From Spirogloea muscicola (taxonomy: Eukaryota > Streptophyta > Zygnematophyceae > Spirogloeales > Spirogloeaceae): a stretch of DNA of 12,245 nucleotides. The position numbers and the translations under genes are program-made. Positions 1 to 7,489 of this stretch are shown piece by piece. The notes under the pieces were generated by a model. It searched no databases. It was not told the origin of the DNA and saw only the letters and a list, made by a program, of their open reading frames with translations. Position 1 is the stretch's first letter. Each line of letters begins with the position of its first letter. Location of the stretch: positions 252,355-264,599 of the forward strand of contig WELB01000114.1 in the NCBI GenBank assembly GCA_009602725.1, written 5' to 3'.

Positions 1-31
1 TGGGGGGTGGGGGGGGGGGAGGGGGGGGGGA
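1..31. repeat. G homopolymer-like tract
   Basis: The first 31 bases are almost pure G, broken by one T and one A. It may be a genuine poly-G/poly-C tract or a contig-edge artefact; the sequence alone cannot decide. A second G run follows the N at 7186. Confidence 0.8.
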
Positions 32-35
32 GTAT

Positions 36-430
36 GGAGAAGAGCCTCCGAAGGAGGCGATACGACTAGCAGGGACGATGGTAAGGAGGCGAGTGAAGCG
101 AGCCTCCGCAACCACCTGCAGGACAGCAAGAGATGAGGAGAAGAGCCCCCGAAGGAGGCGAGACGACGATACGACCTGCAGGAACGCTGGTGAAGAGGAG
201 AGTGAAGGGAGCCTCTGCAACGCACTGCAGGGCAGCAAGAGATCGGGAGAGGAGCCCCTGGAGGGGTGAGACGACCTGCAGGATAGCAGGAGATCAAGAG
301 AAGAGCCTTCGAAGGGGGCGAGACGGCCTGCTGTGATCAACGACAAGTAGAGTGCTGAAGAAGGCGACACGACTTGCAGGGACGACGGTGAGGAGGAGAG
401 TGGAGCGAGCCTCCGCAGGACCTGCAGGGT
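36..430. repeat. Degenerate tandem repeat, unit about 100-110 nt
   Basis: Two sub-motifs recur in alternation. One, of the form GAGAAGAGCC..GGAGGCGAGACGAC, starts near 36, 135, 245 and 296. The other, close to GAGTGAAGCGAGCCTCCGCA, lies at 91-110, 200-219 and 398-417. A third element, close to GACCTGCAGG, occurs at about 113, 173, 273, 371 and 419. The spacing gives two nearly complete units of about 100-110 nt followed by shortened and shuffled ones. The open frames across it encode only Arg/Lys/Glu-rich low-complexity peptide, so I do not call a gene. Confidence 0.75.
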
Positions 431-1028
431 AAAAAGCTTGGACTTGAGAAGACAGCAGGCAGCGATCGAGTTGCTCAGGTAGGAAGCCGAGCGTGGTGAT
501 AGCCGAGCGGGGAGCCCTCACAAGGATCACTGAATTGTGGACTTTGCAAGTCTGCTCAAGTTTTCCGAATGTACTGGTCAAGTGCAGGTATACTCGTCTA
601 CGACGAGACAGTACTACCTGTACCACAGCAGCAGACTTAGAGAAGGATGGCTGCTGAATGAGCTTGCCACTGGACACGACGTCACCACAAGCACGCAGAA
701 GGAGGGTTTGCACACCCCAGTTAAAGTCCCTTTGCCTAGATCAGGAGGCATTGCGGATTTGACTATGGACGACTTGGATGGGACCTTTCCTCGGAACGCA
801 TGCTGAAGAATGACGAGCGCAGGCAGACGGAGTATAGTGAGACAATCTGCAGGCGGACGATCGACACCAAGACGACGACCGTAGAAGCCTTCAGCAAGAT
901 GATCAAGCGGGATTACATCTGGAAGCGCAACTATTCCTCCTGGCCTGGATGACAAAGGCAGAGGGGCTTTGGCTATGCATGGGAAGCCCAGTTTCCGGAC
1001 GTGAGGACGCCTCTCCTCTTGAGGGAGG
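431..1028. other. Unassigned stretch, possible 3' remnant of a retroelement
   Basis: No recognisable gene. An 89-codon open frame lies on the plus strand at 537-806, but its product matches no family I know, and minus-strand frames overlap it. The stretch ends at 1021-1028 in the purine run GAGGGAGG, directly followed by TGTGATG. That is the arrangement of a polypurine tract before a 3' LTR. In the frame ending at the TGA of 1036-1038 the last residues read close to EDASPLEGGVM, reminiscent of the acidic tails of plant retroelement polyproteins. This is suggestive only: no reverse transcriptase, integrase or protease motif was found. Confidence 0.3.
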
Positions 1029-1345
1029 TGTGATGTGATGGACACGTCACTTACTAGAAATATCAGAAGTGTGTTAGCATAATCGTATCAATCCGTAGAG
1101 ACGATGCTTGAGATTAGACCAACGTTCCGGACAGCTGGGACCGGCGGTGGCACCGCTGTTGATGCACCGCCAGGCGAACGTTCAGGTCACCTGGCCCTGG
1201 CAAGCGCCAGCGCGTTGGGGATCCTCCTAGATAGAGGATGTCTTCTCTTGTGTCAGAGAGTCTCGCAGGCGTTGCAATACACTGTTCACATTATCCTGAC
1301 TCCGGCTGCCTGAACCTCGGTCGTCAGATTCCGATCCGTTTCACA
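1029..1345 (+). mobile_element. LTR-like copy, plus orientation (probable degraded 3' LTR)
   Basis: The block begins TGTGATG after a purine run and ends near TTTCA/CACA at 1343-1345, giving TG..CA ends and about 315 nt. It has a degraded TATA-like element (CCTAGATAGAGG, about 1226-1237). It is homologous to the reverse complement of 1410-1720: 1146-1161 is a perfect 16 nt match to the complement of 1588-1603, and 1261-1283 matches the complement of 1469-1491 at 21 of 23 positions. No target-site duplication was identified. A non-LTR dispersed repeat is the alternative. Confidence 0.5.
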
Positions 1346-1409
1346 CCCCGCTGGCGACGAGTTTGTCGTGGTGGCAGTTGACGTCCATGGGGCGTTTGGG
1401 ACTTGGTGG
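1346..1409. other. Spacer between the two inverted LTR-like arms
   Basis: About 64 nt separate the facing 3' ends of the two copies. No gene or clear primer-binding site is visible. It would form the loop of any hairpin between the arms. Confidence 0.45.
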
Positions 1410-1720
1410 TGAAAGGATCGGGATCTAACAACTAGGGGTTAGGCAGCTGGAGTCAGGAGATAGCTAAGAGTGTATTGCAGCGTCTGCGAGACTGTCTGAT
1501 ACAAGAGAAGGGGCCCTCTATATAGGAGGGTCACCAACTTGGTGCCGTTGTCAGGGCCAGGTGCCCTGGACGTTTGCCCGGCGGTGGCAACAGCGGTGCC
1601 ACCGGCGGTGCCAGCTTTCCGGAACGTAATCATCATAGCAGCGGCTCACATGTTAGTCTCCTATTGTGCAGCATGCCAACACATTCGCACCCGCTTCCAC
1701 ATGCCATCGAGTATCTTAGA
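1410..1720 (-). mobile_element. LTR-like copy, minus orientation (solo-LTR-like)
   Basis: On the minus strand this block runs in the same order as the 1029-1345 copy: a GC-rich region with the shared 16-mer, then a TATA box (TATATA, 1519-1524), then CTTCTCTTGTATCAGACAGT, and an end near ATCCTTTCA at 1410. The TATA box is better kept than in the plus copy, so this one may be younger. Homology beyond about 1665 is weak and the outer boundary is approximate. No internal retroelement region follows it. Confidence 0.5.
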
Positions 1721-1980
1721 AAGAGCAGCTCTGCACTCAAGCCTCTGACTGTGCTAGCCAGCATCAGCAATACCAGCCAAGGTGCCTTCTTGCCATGACA
1801 ACCAAGTGTCGAATGTAGTCATCTGGTAAATCAGCGGCCGGTTTTGGTACCCATCTAACCCGTCCAGTCGGGCCGTGAGAGCCTGCCTGGATAAGTGAGG
1901 CCCTGGCACATCGGGCTGATTGCTGGAAGTTTCCGCAGCTCTGTGCGCCCCAGCCATGGCTGCCACCCACTAACGGTGCG
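1721..1980. other. Stretch without recognised features
   Basis: No gene, RNA or repeat can be supported. Open frames here are short or overlap one another on both strands and have no recognisable family signature. Confidence 0.5.
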
Positions 1981-2115
1981 GCTCTGTGTGCGGCCAGGCG
2001 AAGCTGTGTACTCGCCGGCTCTGTGTGCAACCAGGCGGAGGTTTGTGTTACTCTGAACTTTGTGTATTTTAGACGGAACTCTGTGTGACCATGAGTGGAT
2101 CTGTGTTTACACCGC
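1981..2115. repeat. CTGTGT repeat with ~20 nt period
   Basis: The hexamer CTGTGT or TTGTGT starts at 1984, 2004, 2021, 2043, 2060, 2081 and 2101, a spacing of 17-22 nt. The best-preserved pair is GCTCTGTGTGCGGCCAGGCG (1981-2000) and GCTCTGTGTGCAACCAGGCG (2018-2037). The flanking bases of the other units have diverged, which suggests an old minisatellite. Confidence 0.65.
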
Positions 2116-2436
2116 TGAGACGAGGGAGGTCTGCTGGTCCTCCAGATAAGGGCAAACGTACAATGGTACCCACTGGAAGCATACCCACAGGAAATGAGAG
2201 GCCAGGGCAAGGGTGCACCTGGATTCGATGTAGAGGTCAGGCTGGCCTGGCAGCACCATCTAAAGCCGGCCACATCGAAGGTCTCAGTTGAGGAAATGAA
2301 AGCAGCTAGGCTTCTGCATCATATCAGTCACAGGGGGGCCTTGCCCAACATGCTCCTACATGCTTCATTGCGTTCAAAGGTGCACTCTAGGGCTTGCCAG
2401 CCTCATAAGAAGCCGCCAGCCGCCTGATTCTGGGCA
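2116..2436. other. Region downstream of the CofD-like gene (likely includes its 3' UTR)
   Basis: On the minus strand this follows the CofD stop codon. I see no AATAAA on that strand here. Plus-strand open frames of 60-80 codons overlap in different frames and look like chance. No other feature was found. Confidence 0.4.
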
Positions 2437-5400
2437 TCATAACAGGGCGTCCATGGAAGGAATTGGACTGAGGCCGGAGGACCCTGCACGCTCCAAGATA
2501 AGGTCGTCTTGGCCAGAGCTTGGAGCAACATTGATGACCAGCTCTAGTGCCTTAATCAGAGCCTTTGCATCGTAGTTTGCATTACCCTTCTCATCAGTCG
2601 TCGACTTGACCAGCACCTTGCATCAAAGGATGGTCACAGAGGTGTCAAAACAGTACAGTGGGTATGCTTCCAAGTTCCAAGCACAGCCTAATGTGACACT
2701 GGTGAAGAAAGTGCATTCCAATGGTAATCAAGCTCATTGTCCACTGTGATGTATTTCTGTTCTCTTGTAAAGGCGAGTCGATGTTGAGAGTTCCAAGGAT
2801 GCTCACAACTCTGGTCACCCTCATGTCCTCCAGCTTGGGAATGTCGACAGGGACGTCTCCTCCCTTTGGGGCGACCAGGACGTTGACAAAGGCTGACGGC
2901 TGAAAAGACAGGTGCTCCAATCTGTCATCTTTGCTTGAATCAAGCTTTCGAGCAGGACAAGTGCTCCAGCAAAAGCAGCACTCTGGGGGCTTAGCGCGTA
3001 TATTTGAAGACGGAGCGCAGATGGAGCTTACAGGATGTCTGTAACGCTCCGTGTTCTCCCCATAGCGTCTATTGAGCTCCTCGCTTATGGCCGCCACAAA
3101 GTCGGAGGCTGTCATGCCAGCAGTCTCTCTGTCGTGAGAGCCGTTGAGGAAGAGGATCTGCAAGCGCGAGCACGTGTTGGTGGAGGCACCCGCTCCAAGG
3201 TCAAGGGTGTTGGGCAGTCCACAAGCTTGAATCAAGCTGCAAGCTAACACTGCTTCTGTCAGAAGAGATCAAAGGGTGTACCCGTTTGCCACATCATGTG
3301 AAGTACGACAAGAAGGCACTTGTGCAAGTACTGAACAGCAGCTGGAGTACATGTGAATGAACTTGACCTTTGGGCACGTTCTTGAGGCAATAGCCTCGCC
3401 TACTCCTCGCGGAACCTGGAGAGTCCACATTCCTGGTGCTCACATCGTTGACAACTTCAATCCGACCTTGTATATGCCTCACTGGTTTTGAAGTACCGCA
3501 ACCCACACAAGCTGAGGATGTGGCCCTGTGTAGCAGATTAGCACTGTGCAAAGACTTCACGCACTCGTGACTGTTGTAAGCATACCAATGATGGCATGAT
3601 GGACGTGTAGAGAGAGCCCATTCCATAGATAATGGCATCCACGTGCAGCAGCTGCTCCACAACCATCGGATTGATGGCCGGGAAGACCTGCCAGAACAAG
3701 GAGGACGGCAGACTACATGTCAATTACAGCAGATGCAGACGGAGATGCGAGAGTAAAAGTGCGCATTTCAAGGGAACCTCCTTCAAATTGACCAGCTGCT
3801 CTTATACGAACTGTCTCTGAATCCTGGTGCTCTTCTGCCAGATGCTCTCTTGCTGAACATAGACTGAGATAATTTCATAGTCGTAAGGTCAGAGGAAATT
3901 GTATGTGACACCTCAGCTCCTCACTACAACAGGCCTAGCAAATCCAAGAAGCGGTGCAAACATGTGGGGCTAGAGCTGCTCCAGACTCTACCTCGTGGAG
4001 ATGGTTGCTACCCTCCCTGGACATATAGAAGACGCGCTTGATGGGGGCCAGCAATGGTGGCGAGCTGTGCTTTGCCTGTGGAGGTGCAAAGCAGAGCAGG
4101 AGTAGTGCATCAGCTGCTTTGAGAGACGTGCTAACTTGAGGAGCCCAAGTTGCCAGCAGCAGGACACACCAGCACACTGAAGTGGTCAGGCATGCCAGCC
4201 ACTATCAAGCAAGGGACTCTGAGGCATTCCTGAATATCCAGGCCCCGCAGTCCGAGCAGCATGACTTGTACTGGCTGTGCGGCAAACCTTGACAACAGTG
4301 CCCAGCGTGTCGTGCGACGCCTTTCCTGTGGATGGGTGTGAAATCTCGTTCTGACCCCGGATGATTGTGCCATCCTGTAGGAATGAAGCACAGGAGAGGC
4401 AGCACCTCATGACGAATCAGTGTGAGATGATGGGCTCCTCGGCTAAATTGAGATGAAGGAAAATGCGCTGATCTGCAGATGCTGGCAAGGCATGTAAGCT
4501 GGAGCGGCATGCCTGGAGCTCGGCGCCGAGTGTCATGCGGTCATTTGTGCAGACAACGGGCAGCACGAGGCTCTCGGTGGGTATGTGGGAGACACGGCTG
4601 TAGAGGAAGATGGCCGCGTCCAGCGACCGGAAGAACGTGCGCGCACCCGCGAAGAAGAAGTTGCCCACGCTGTGACCCGCGGCGACAATACTCGATAGCA
4701 GCTTAGCAGCAACTCTTGGACTGATGCTGAGCTATCGATGATCACCCATGGCTTTCATGGTAGATTCTGAGTCTGGGCAGTCTGCTGCTCTACTCTGATC
4801 CTTGGCCATCAGCGGCAACCAAGAGCCAATGGCTACTGGCATGCAGGCGAGTGACTCGGCCACCGGGGAATGTGGCTCTGACCTGCCATTCTGGTAGAAG
4901 AAGCGCTCGGATGCATGCCAGAGAATCTGCAGGGGTGGCAGGGAGCATGGACGCAATCAGGCTGCAGCGCTCAAGGACGGTGCTGGCGGCGGCAGCTCGA
5001 AGCAAAGAATGTGGTGACCACTATGCATGGCAAAGTACTCCAGCAGGGGTTCAGCATTTGGCTTGTTAATAGAGTCTGTTATGAGAATGTTAGCTTCTAG
5101 TGATTGAGAATTGAGCAAACGGTTTGGGCTCTGGGACTGTGCAAGGAGTCAGTGCCTGATTCTGGAAGTGCACGAGGAAAGCTCGGATCGTGTCCTTGTA
5201 CGGCTCGGAGACGCCGCGCCAGAGCTCGTGCTCGCCCTCCACGATGTCCATCCACTCGGCCTTGGCGGCGGTGGCCTCAAGCGGCAGCCGGTGCGCCAGC
5301 AGGCGCTTCACGGCCTTGGCCTCGGACGAGGAGTCGTCGGACAGCCGCAGGCAGCGGGAGCGGATGTCGCCAATGGCCGGCCCGCCGAGCACGCGCACGA

Positions 5401-6336
5401 TCTCGGCGGTGCTCCCGCCGTCGTCGGACACCGGGAGCACGTGTGCGACGCGCGTCGTGTACAGCTTCAGCTCCTCCACCACGCCGTTGAACGCCGTGCC
5501 CCCTGCCCGCTCCAGTGACAAGCCCCTGAGCTCGCATGGCACTGGCGGCCAGGGCCACGCTGGCGACGGCAGCAGCAGTAACAGCGGCTGCGGCAGCGGC
5601 TACGGCAACGGCGGTGGCGGCGGCGGCGGCGGAGCGGCAGCTTACCGGAGAAGACAAGGAGGGAGGGGCCCATGGCCCTCTGCTTGCCGGCCGCGGCCTT
5701 GGTGTGCTGCAGCCCCCCCTTGCTGCCGTGAGTGCCTGCCCGACTGCCGCCAAGGCTCCTGCCGTCGCCGCCGCCACTGCCGACGACGCCGCCGCCACTA
5801 TCACGGCCGTCGTTGCCGCCGCTGCGGCTGGTGGTGCCGTTGCTGCTGCCGTCCACGGCGTGGTGGTCGCTCGGAGAGCGGGGAGGCAACTCGTGGAGAA
5901 AGAGCGGTGGCCGGTCCACAGTCACGTAGGCGGCAGCCGCGCCAGCGCCACCACCGCCGCAGCAGCCGAGCCCGGCGATCAGCGCAACATCCCTGGCGGC
6001 GGACGATGGCAGCCGGGAGCTGCCGTGCAAGCCGGAGAGCGGGTCCTGCTCAGCGCCGCCACTAGCGCTGCTGCTGCTGCTGCCGCCGGTGCCAGCGCTC
6101 CGTCTCTCAGGAAGCCTTCGATGGGCTGTGGCTCGAGTCTCCACGGGCCGAGTATCGAGCGCTCTCGGAGCTCCGCAGCGGCAGCTGTGGCCTGCCAGTT
6201 GCAGCAGCGCCGCCGCCCGGAGGCTCGTGTCCGCAGGCCGCCGCTTGTCCAGAGGAGGCGGCGATGGCCGGCCTGCCAATGGCGGTGCTCCAGCGGGGCT
6301 GCTGGGGCAGACGCACACGGCCAGCGCTTGTCGCAT
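2437..6336 (-). CDS. CofD/YvcK-family protein (plant type), 11 exons
   Basis: The gene is on the minus strand. Exons: 6336-5646, 5502-5156, 4926-4883, 4669-4513, 4374-4288, 4075-3992, 3687-3586, 3415-3368, 3157-3032, 2899-2807, 2616-2437. They total 1959 nt (652 aa plus stop) with every phase consistent. The start is the first in-frame ATG after an in-frame TAG. Residues 1-223 are low complexity (Ser, Ala, Gly, Pro, Arg) and could hold a plastid transit peptide. The domain begins at SLLVFSGGTAFNG (about 225-237), then VSDDGGSTAEIVRVLGG (256-272), GNFFFAGA (363-370), DGTIIRGQNEISH (414-426), YGMGSLYTSI (about 491-500) and LFLNGSHDRET (522-532). The fold is that of archaeal 2-phospho-L-lactate transferase CofD and bacterial YvcK (gluconeogenesis factor, cell-wall homeostasis). 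Plant members, such as what I recall as Arabidopsis MEE18, have no settled reaction. Introns 2 and 4 use GC donors. The exon 5 end and the start codon are the least certain points. Confidence 0.92.
4375..4512 (-). other. GC-AG intron (CofD-like gene, intron 4)
   Basis: The exon ends GAG CTC CAG at 4513, followed by GCATGC. The acceptor is TTCCTACAG before 4374. The protein reads GAELQ then DGTIIRG, as expected for the family, with phase 0 on both sides. Confidence 0.82.
4927..5155 (-). other. GC-AG intron (CofD-like gene, intron 2)
   Basis: The exon ends in CAG (5158-5156), followed by GCACTG rather than GT. The acceptor is CCCTGCAG before 4926. The family is contiguous across this junction (..FQNQ then ILWHASERFF..), so the donor cannot be moved to the next GT without inserting foreign residues. 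Confidence 0.8.
5555..5640. repeat. GGC/GCA-rich trinucleotide tract inside CofD intron 1
   Basis: Most of the 143 nt intron 1 (5645-5503, donor GTAAGC, acceptor GGGCAG) is imperfect GGC/GCA repeats, densest at 5610-5636. The composition keeps several alternative frames open on both strands, giving long spurious ORFs through here. Confidence 0.7.
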
Positions 6337-6639
6337 GACGCTCAGGAGGCTAGCCCGGCCAGCATTGCTGCTCTGCACGGCGGCACCCTCTGACCGGGCT
6401 TCATGAGGTGCTCGCGGCGGCCTTCCTGAGGCCCCCTGCTAGTGCAGCTCCATGGCTGGCCAGCGGGCTGCCCACTCTGGCGAGGGCTGTCGAGCTGCGA
6501 GTCTACACAGGGCTGACGGCGTCCGCTGACACATGGGCGTGGGCACGCTGGCGAGAGGAGGTGAAGGTGAGGTCTGTGGAGAGGGGCGGGCGCAGAACAG
6601 GTAAGAGTAGGGGGCGGGGACTGGAAGAGGGGGTACGAG
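6337..6639. other. Upstream region of the CofD-like gene
   Basis: This should contain the 5' UTR and proximal promoter of the minus-strand CofD-like gene. An in-frame TAG about 95 nt upstream of the chosen ATG, with no ATG between, limits the start on an unspliced leader. I see no convincing TATA box or conserved element. Confidence 0.4.
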
Positions 6640-7185
6640 AGTGAGCAACGAGAAAGAGGGGAGAGGGAGAGAGGGGGAGGGTGAGAGGTAGAGCGGAGGA
6701 GGGAGGGAGAGGGAGTGGAGGGAGCGAGAGCAGAGAGGGCAGGGAGCAGAGAGCTGAGGGCAGAGAGCCGTGGACGGAGAAAAAAGAGCAGTGAGAAACT
6801 ATGAGCAGAGAGAGCAGAGAGAGCGGAGGGAGCGGAGAGAGCGGAGAGAGCGGAGAGAGCGGAGAGAGCGGAGAGAGCAGAGAGAGCAGAGAGCGCTGAG
6901 AGAGCGGAGAGAGCAGAGAGTGCAGAGAGAGCAGAGAGAGCAGAGAGCAGGAGCAGAGAGCAGAGAGGATGGAGCAGAGAGCAGAGAGCAGAGAGAGCAG
7001 AGAGCAGGAGCAGAGAGCAGAGAGGATAGAGCAGAGAGCAGAGAGCAGAGAGCAGAGAGCAGAGAGCAGAGAGCAGAGAGCAGAGAGCAGAGAGAGCAGA
7101 GAGAAGCAGAGGGCAGAGAGGATAGAGCGGAGAGCGGAGAGCAGAGGGCAGAGAGCAGAGTGGAGAGAGCAGAGGAGAGGGCAGG
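6640..7185. repeat. Nested purine (GAGAGC/GCAGAGA) satellite
   Basis: About 545 nt of almost pure purine on the plus strand. It begins as irregular GAG/GGGA runs. A 9 nt array of AGCGGAGAG type covers roughly 6831-6890, and a 7 nt array of GCAGAGA type covers 7031-7093. A 24 nt block recurs exactly at 6947-6970 and 7004-7027, showing a 57 nt higher-order duplication. The minus strand gives an endless Ala-Leu-Ser frame and the plus strand a Glu-Arg-Gln frame; neither is a gene. Such (GA)n tracts can bind plant BPC/GAGA factors and can adopt triplex structure, but no function is shown here. Confidence 0.92.
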
Positions 7186-7196
7186 NGGGGGGGGGG
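7186..7196. other. Unresolved base (N) and G run
   Basis: The only ambiguous base in the window sits at 7186, followed by ten G residues at the end of the purine satellite. This is probably a difficult read or a collapsed assembly junction, so the satellite length may be wrong. Confidence 0.9.
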
Positions 7197-7489
7197 TGTG
7201 CGGAGCCAGCCCCCTGGGCTAACGGCGGCAGGTCGGGCGCCGCCACGTTGACGGCGCCCCTCCCGGGCCGTCGGATGAAACGGGCTCATCGACGGCTGGC
7301 CCCGGTGGGGCGGGGCCTTAAACCCTGCCTCACACCCACCCCGGTGTGGTCCGTTCCCTTAAACCCTCTCGCGCCTCCGCAGCACTGCCGCCGCCGCCGC
7401 CGCCATCGCCGCCGCCTGGCGAGGCGCCGAGGGCGGCGGCCGGCGACCTCCAGGGCGCGCTTGCGGCGCGCTCAAGAGTGGCAGCCGCC
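7197..7489 (+). promoter_or_regulatory. RPL15 promoter and 5' UTR with telo-box-like elements
   Basis: CCTTAAACCCT occurs exactly twice, at 7316-7326 and 7357-7367. Each contains AAACCCT, the core of the telo-box found in promoters of many plant ribosomal protein genes. A TGGGCT at 7215-7220 fits the site II consensus TGGGCY that often accompanies it. No TATA box is evident, as is common for this gene class. The leader contains a GCC run (7387-7416). The start ATG at 7490 has the context GCAGCCGCCATGG, close to the optimal initiation context. The transcription start is not determined. Confidence 0.6.

Noticed and set aside
1539-1556. TTGGTGCCGTTGTCAGGG, resembling sequences after 5' LTRs in some plant retroelements
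   Set aside because: It lies inside the LTR-like arm and has a homologous counterpart at the same place in the other arm, so it is internal rather than a primer-binding site.
1764-2273. 169-codon minus-strand open frame
   Set aside because: It covers the CTGTGT repeat, has no recognisable motif, and other frames are open over the same bases.
2175-2671. 14 nt inverted repeat GGAAGCATACCCAC (2175-2188 and the complement at 2658-2671)
   Set aside because: A single 14 nt match in 12 kb is expected by chance fairly often, and the flanks do not extend it.
2645-3157. Minus-strand open frame reading through CofD introns 9 and 10
   Set aside because: Only the parts 3157-3032 and 2899-2807 match the family. 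The rest is intron, and the conserved C-terminus resumes at 2616.
5190-6393. Plus-strand open frames of 291 and 285 codons
   Set aside because: They lie antisense to CofD exons 1 and 2 and are kept open by GC-rich trinucleotide runs. The products are Ala/Arg/Cys-rich with no domain.
6342-7289. A 315-codon minus-strand open frame, with other long frames on both strands over the same stretch
   Set aside because: Most of the protein is Ala-Leu-Ser or Glu-Arg-Gln repeats produced by translating the purine satellite. The frame also crosses the N and the RPL15 promoter.
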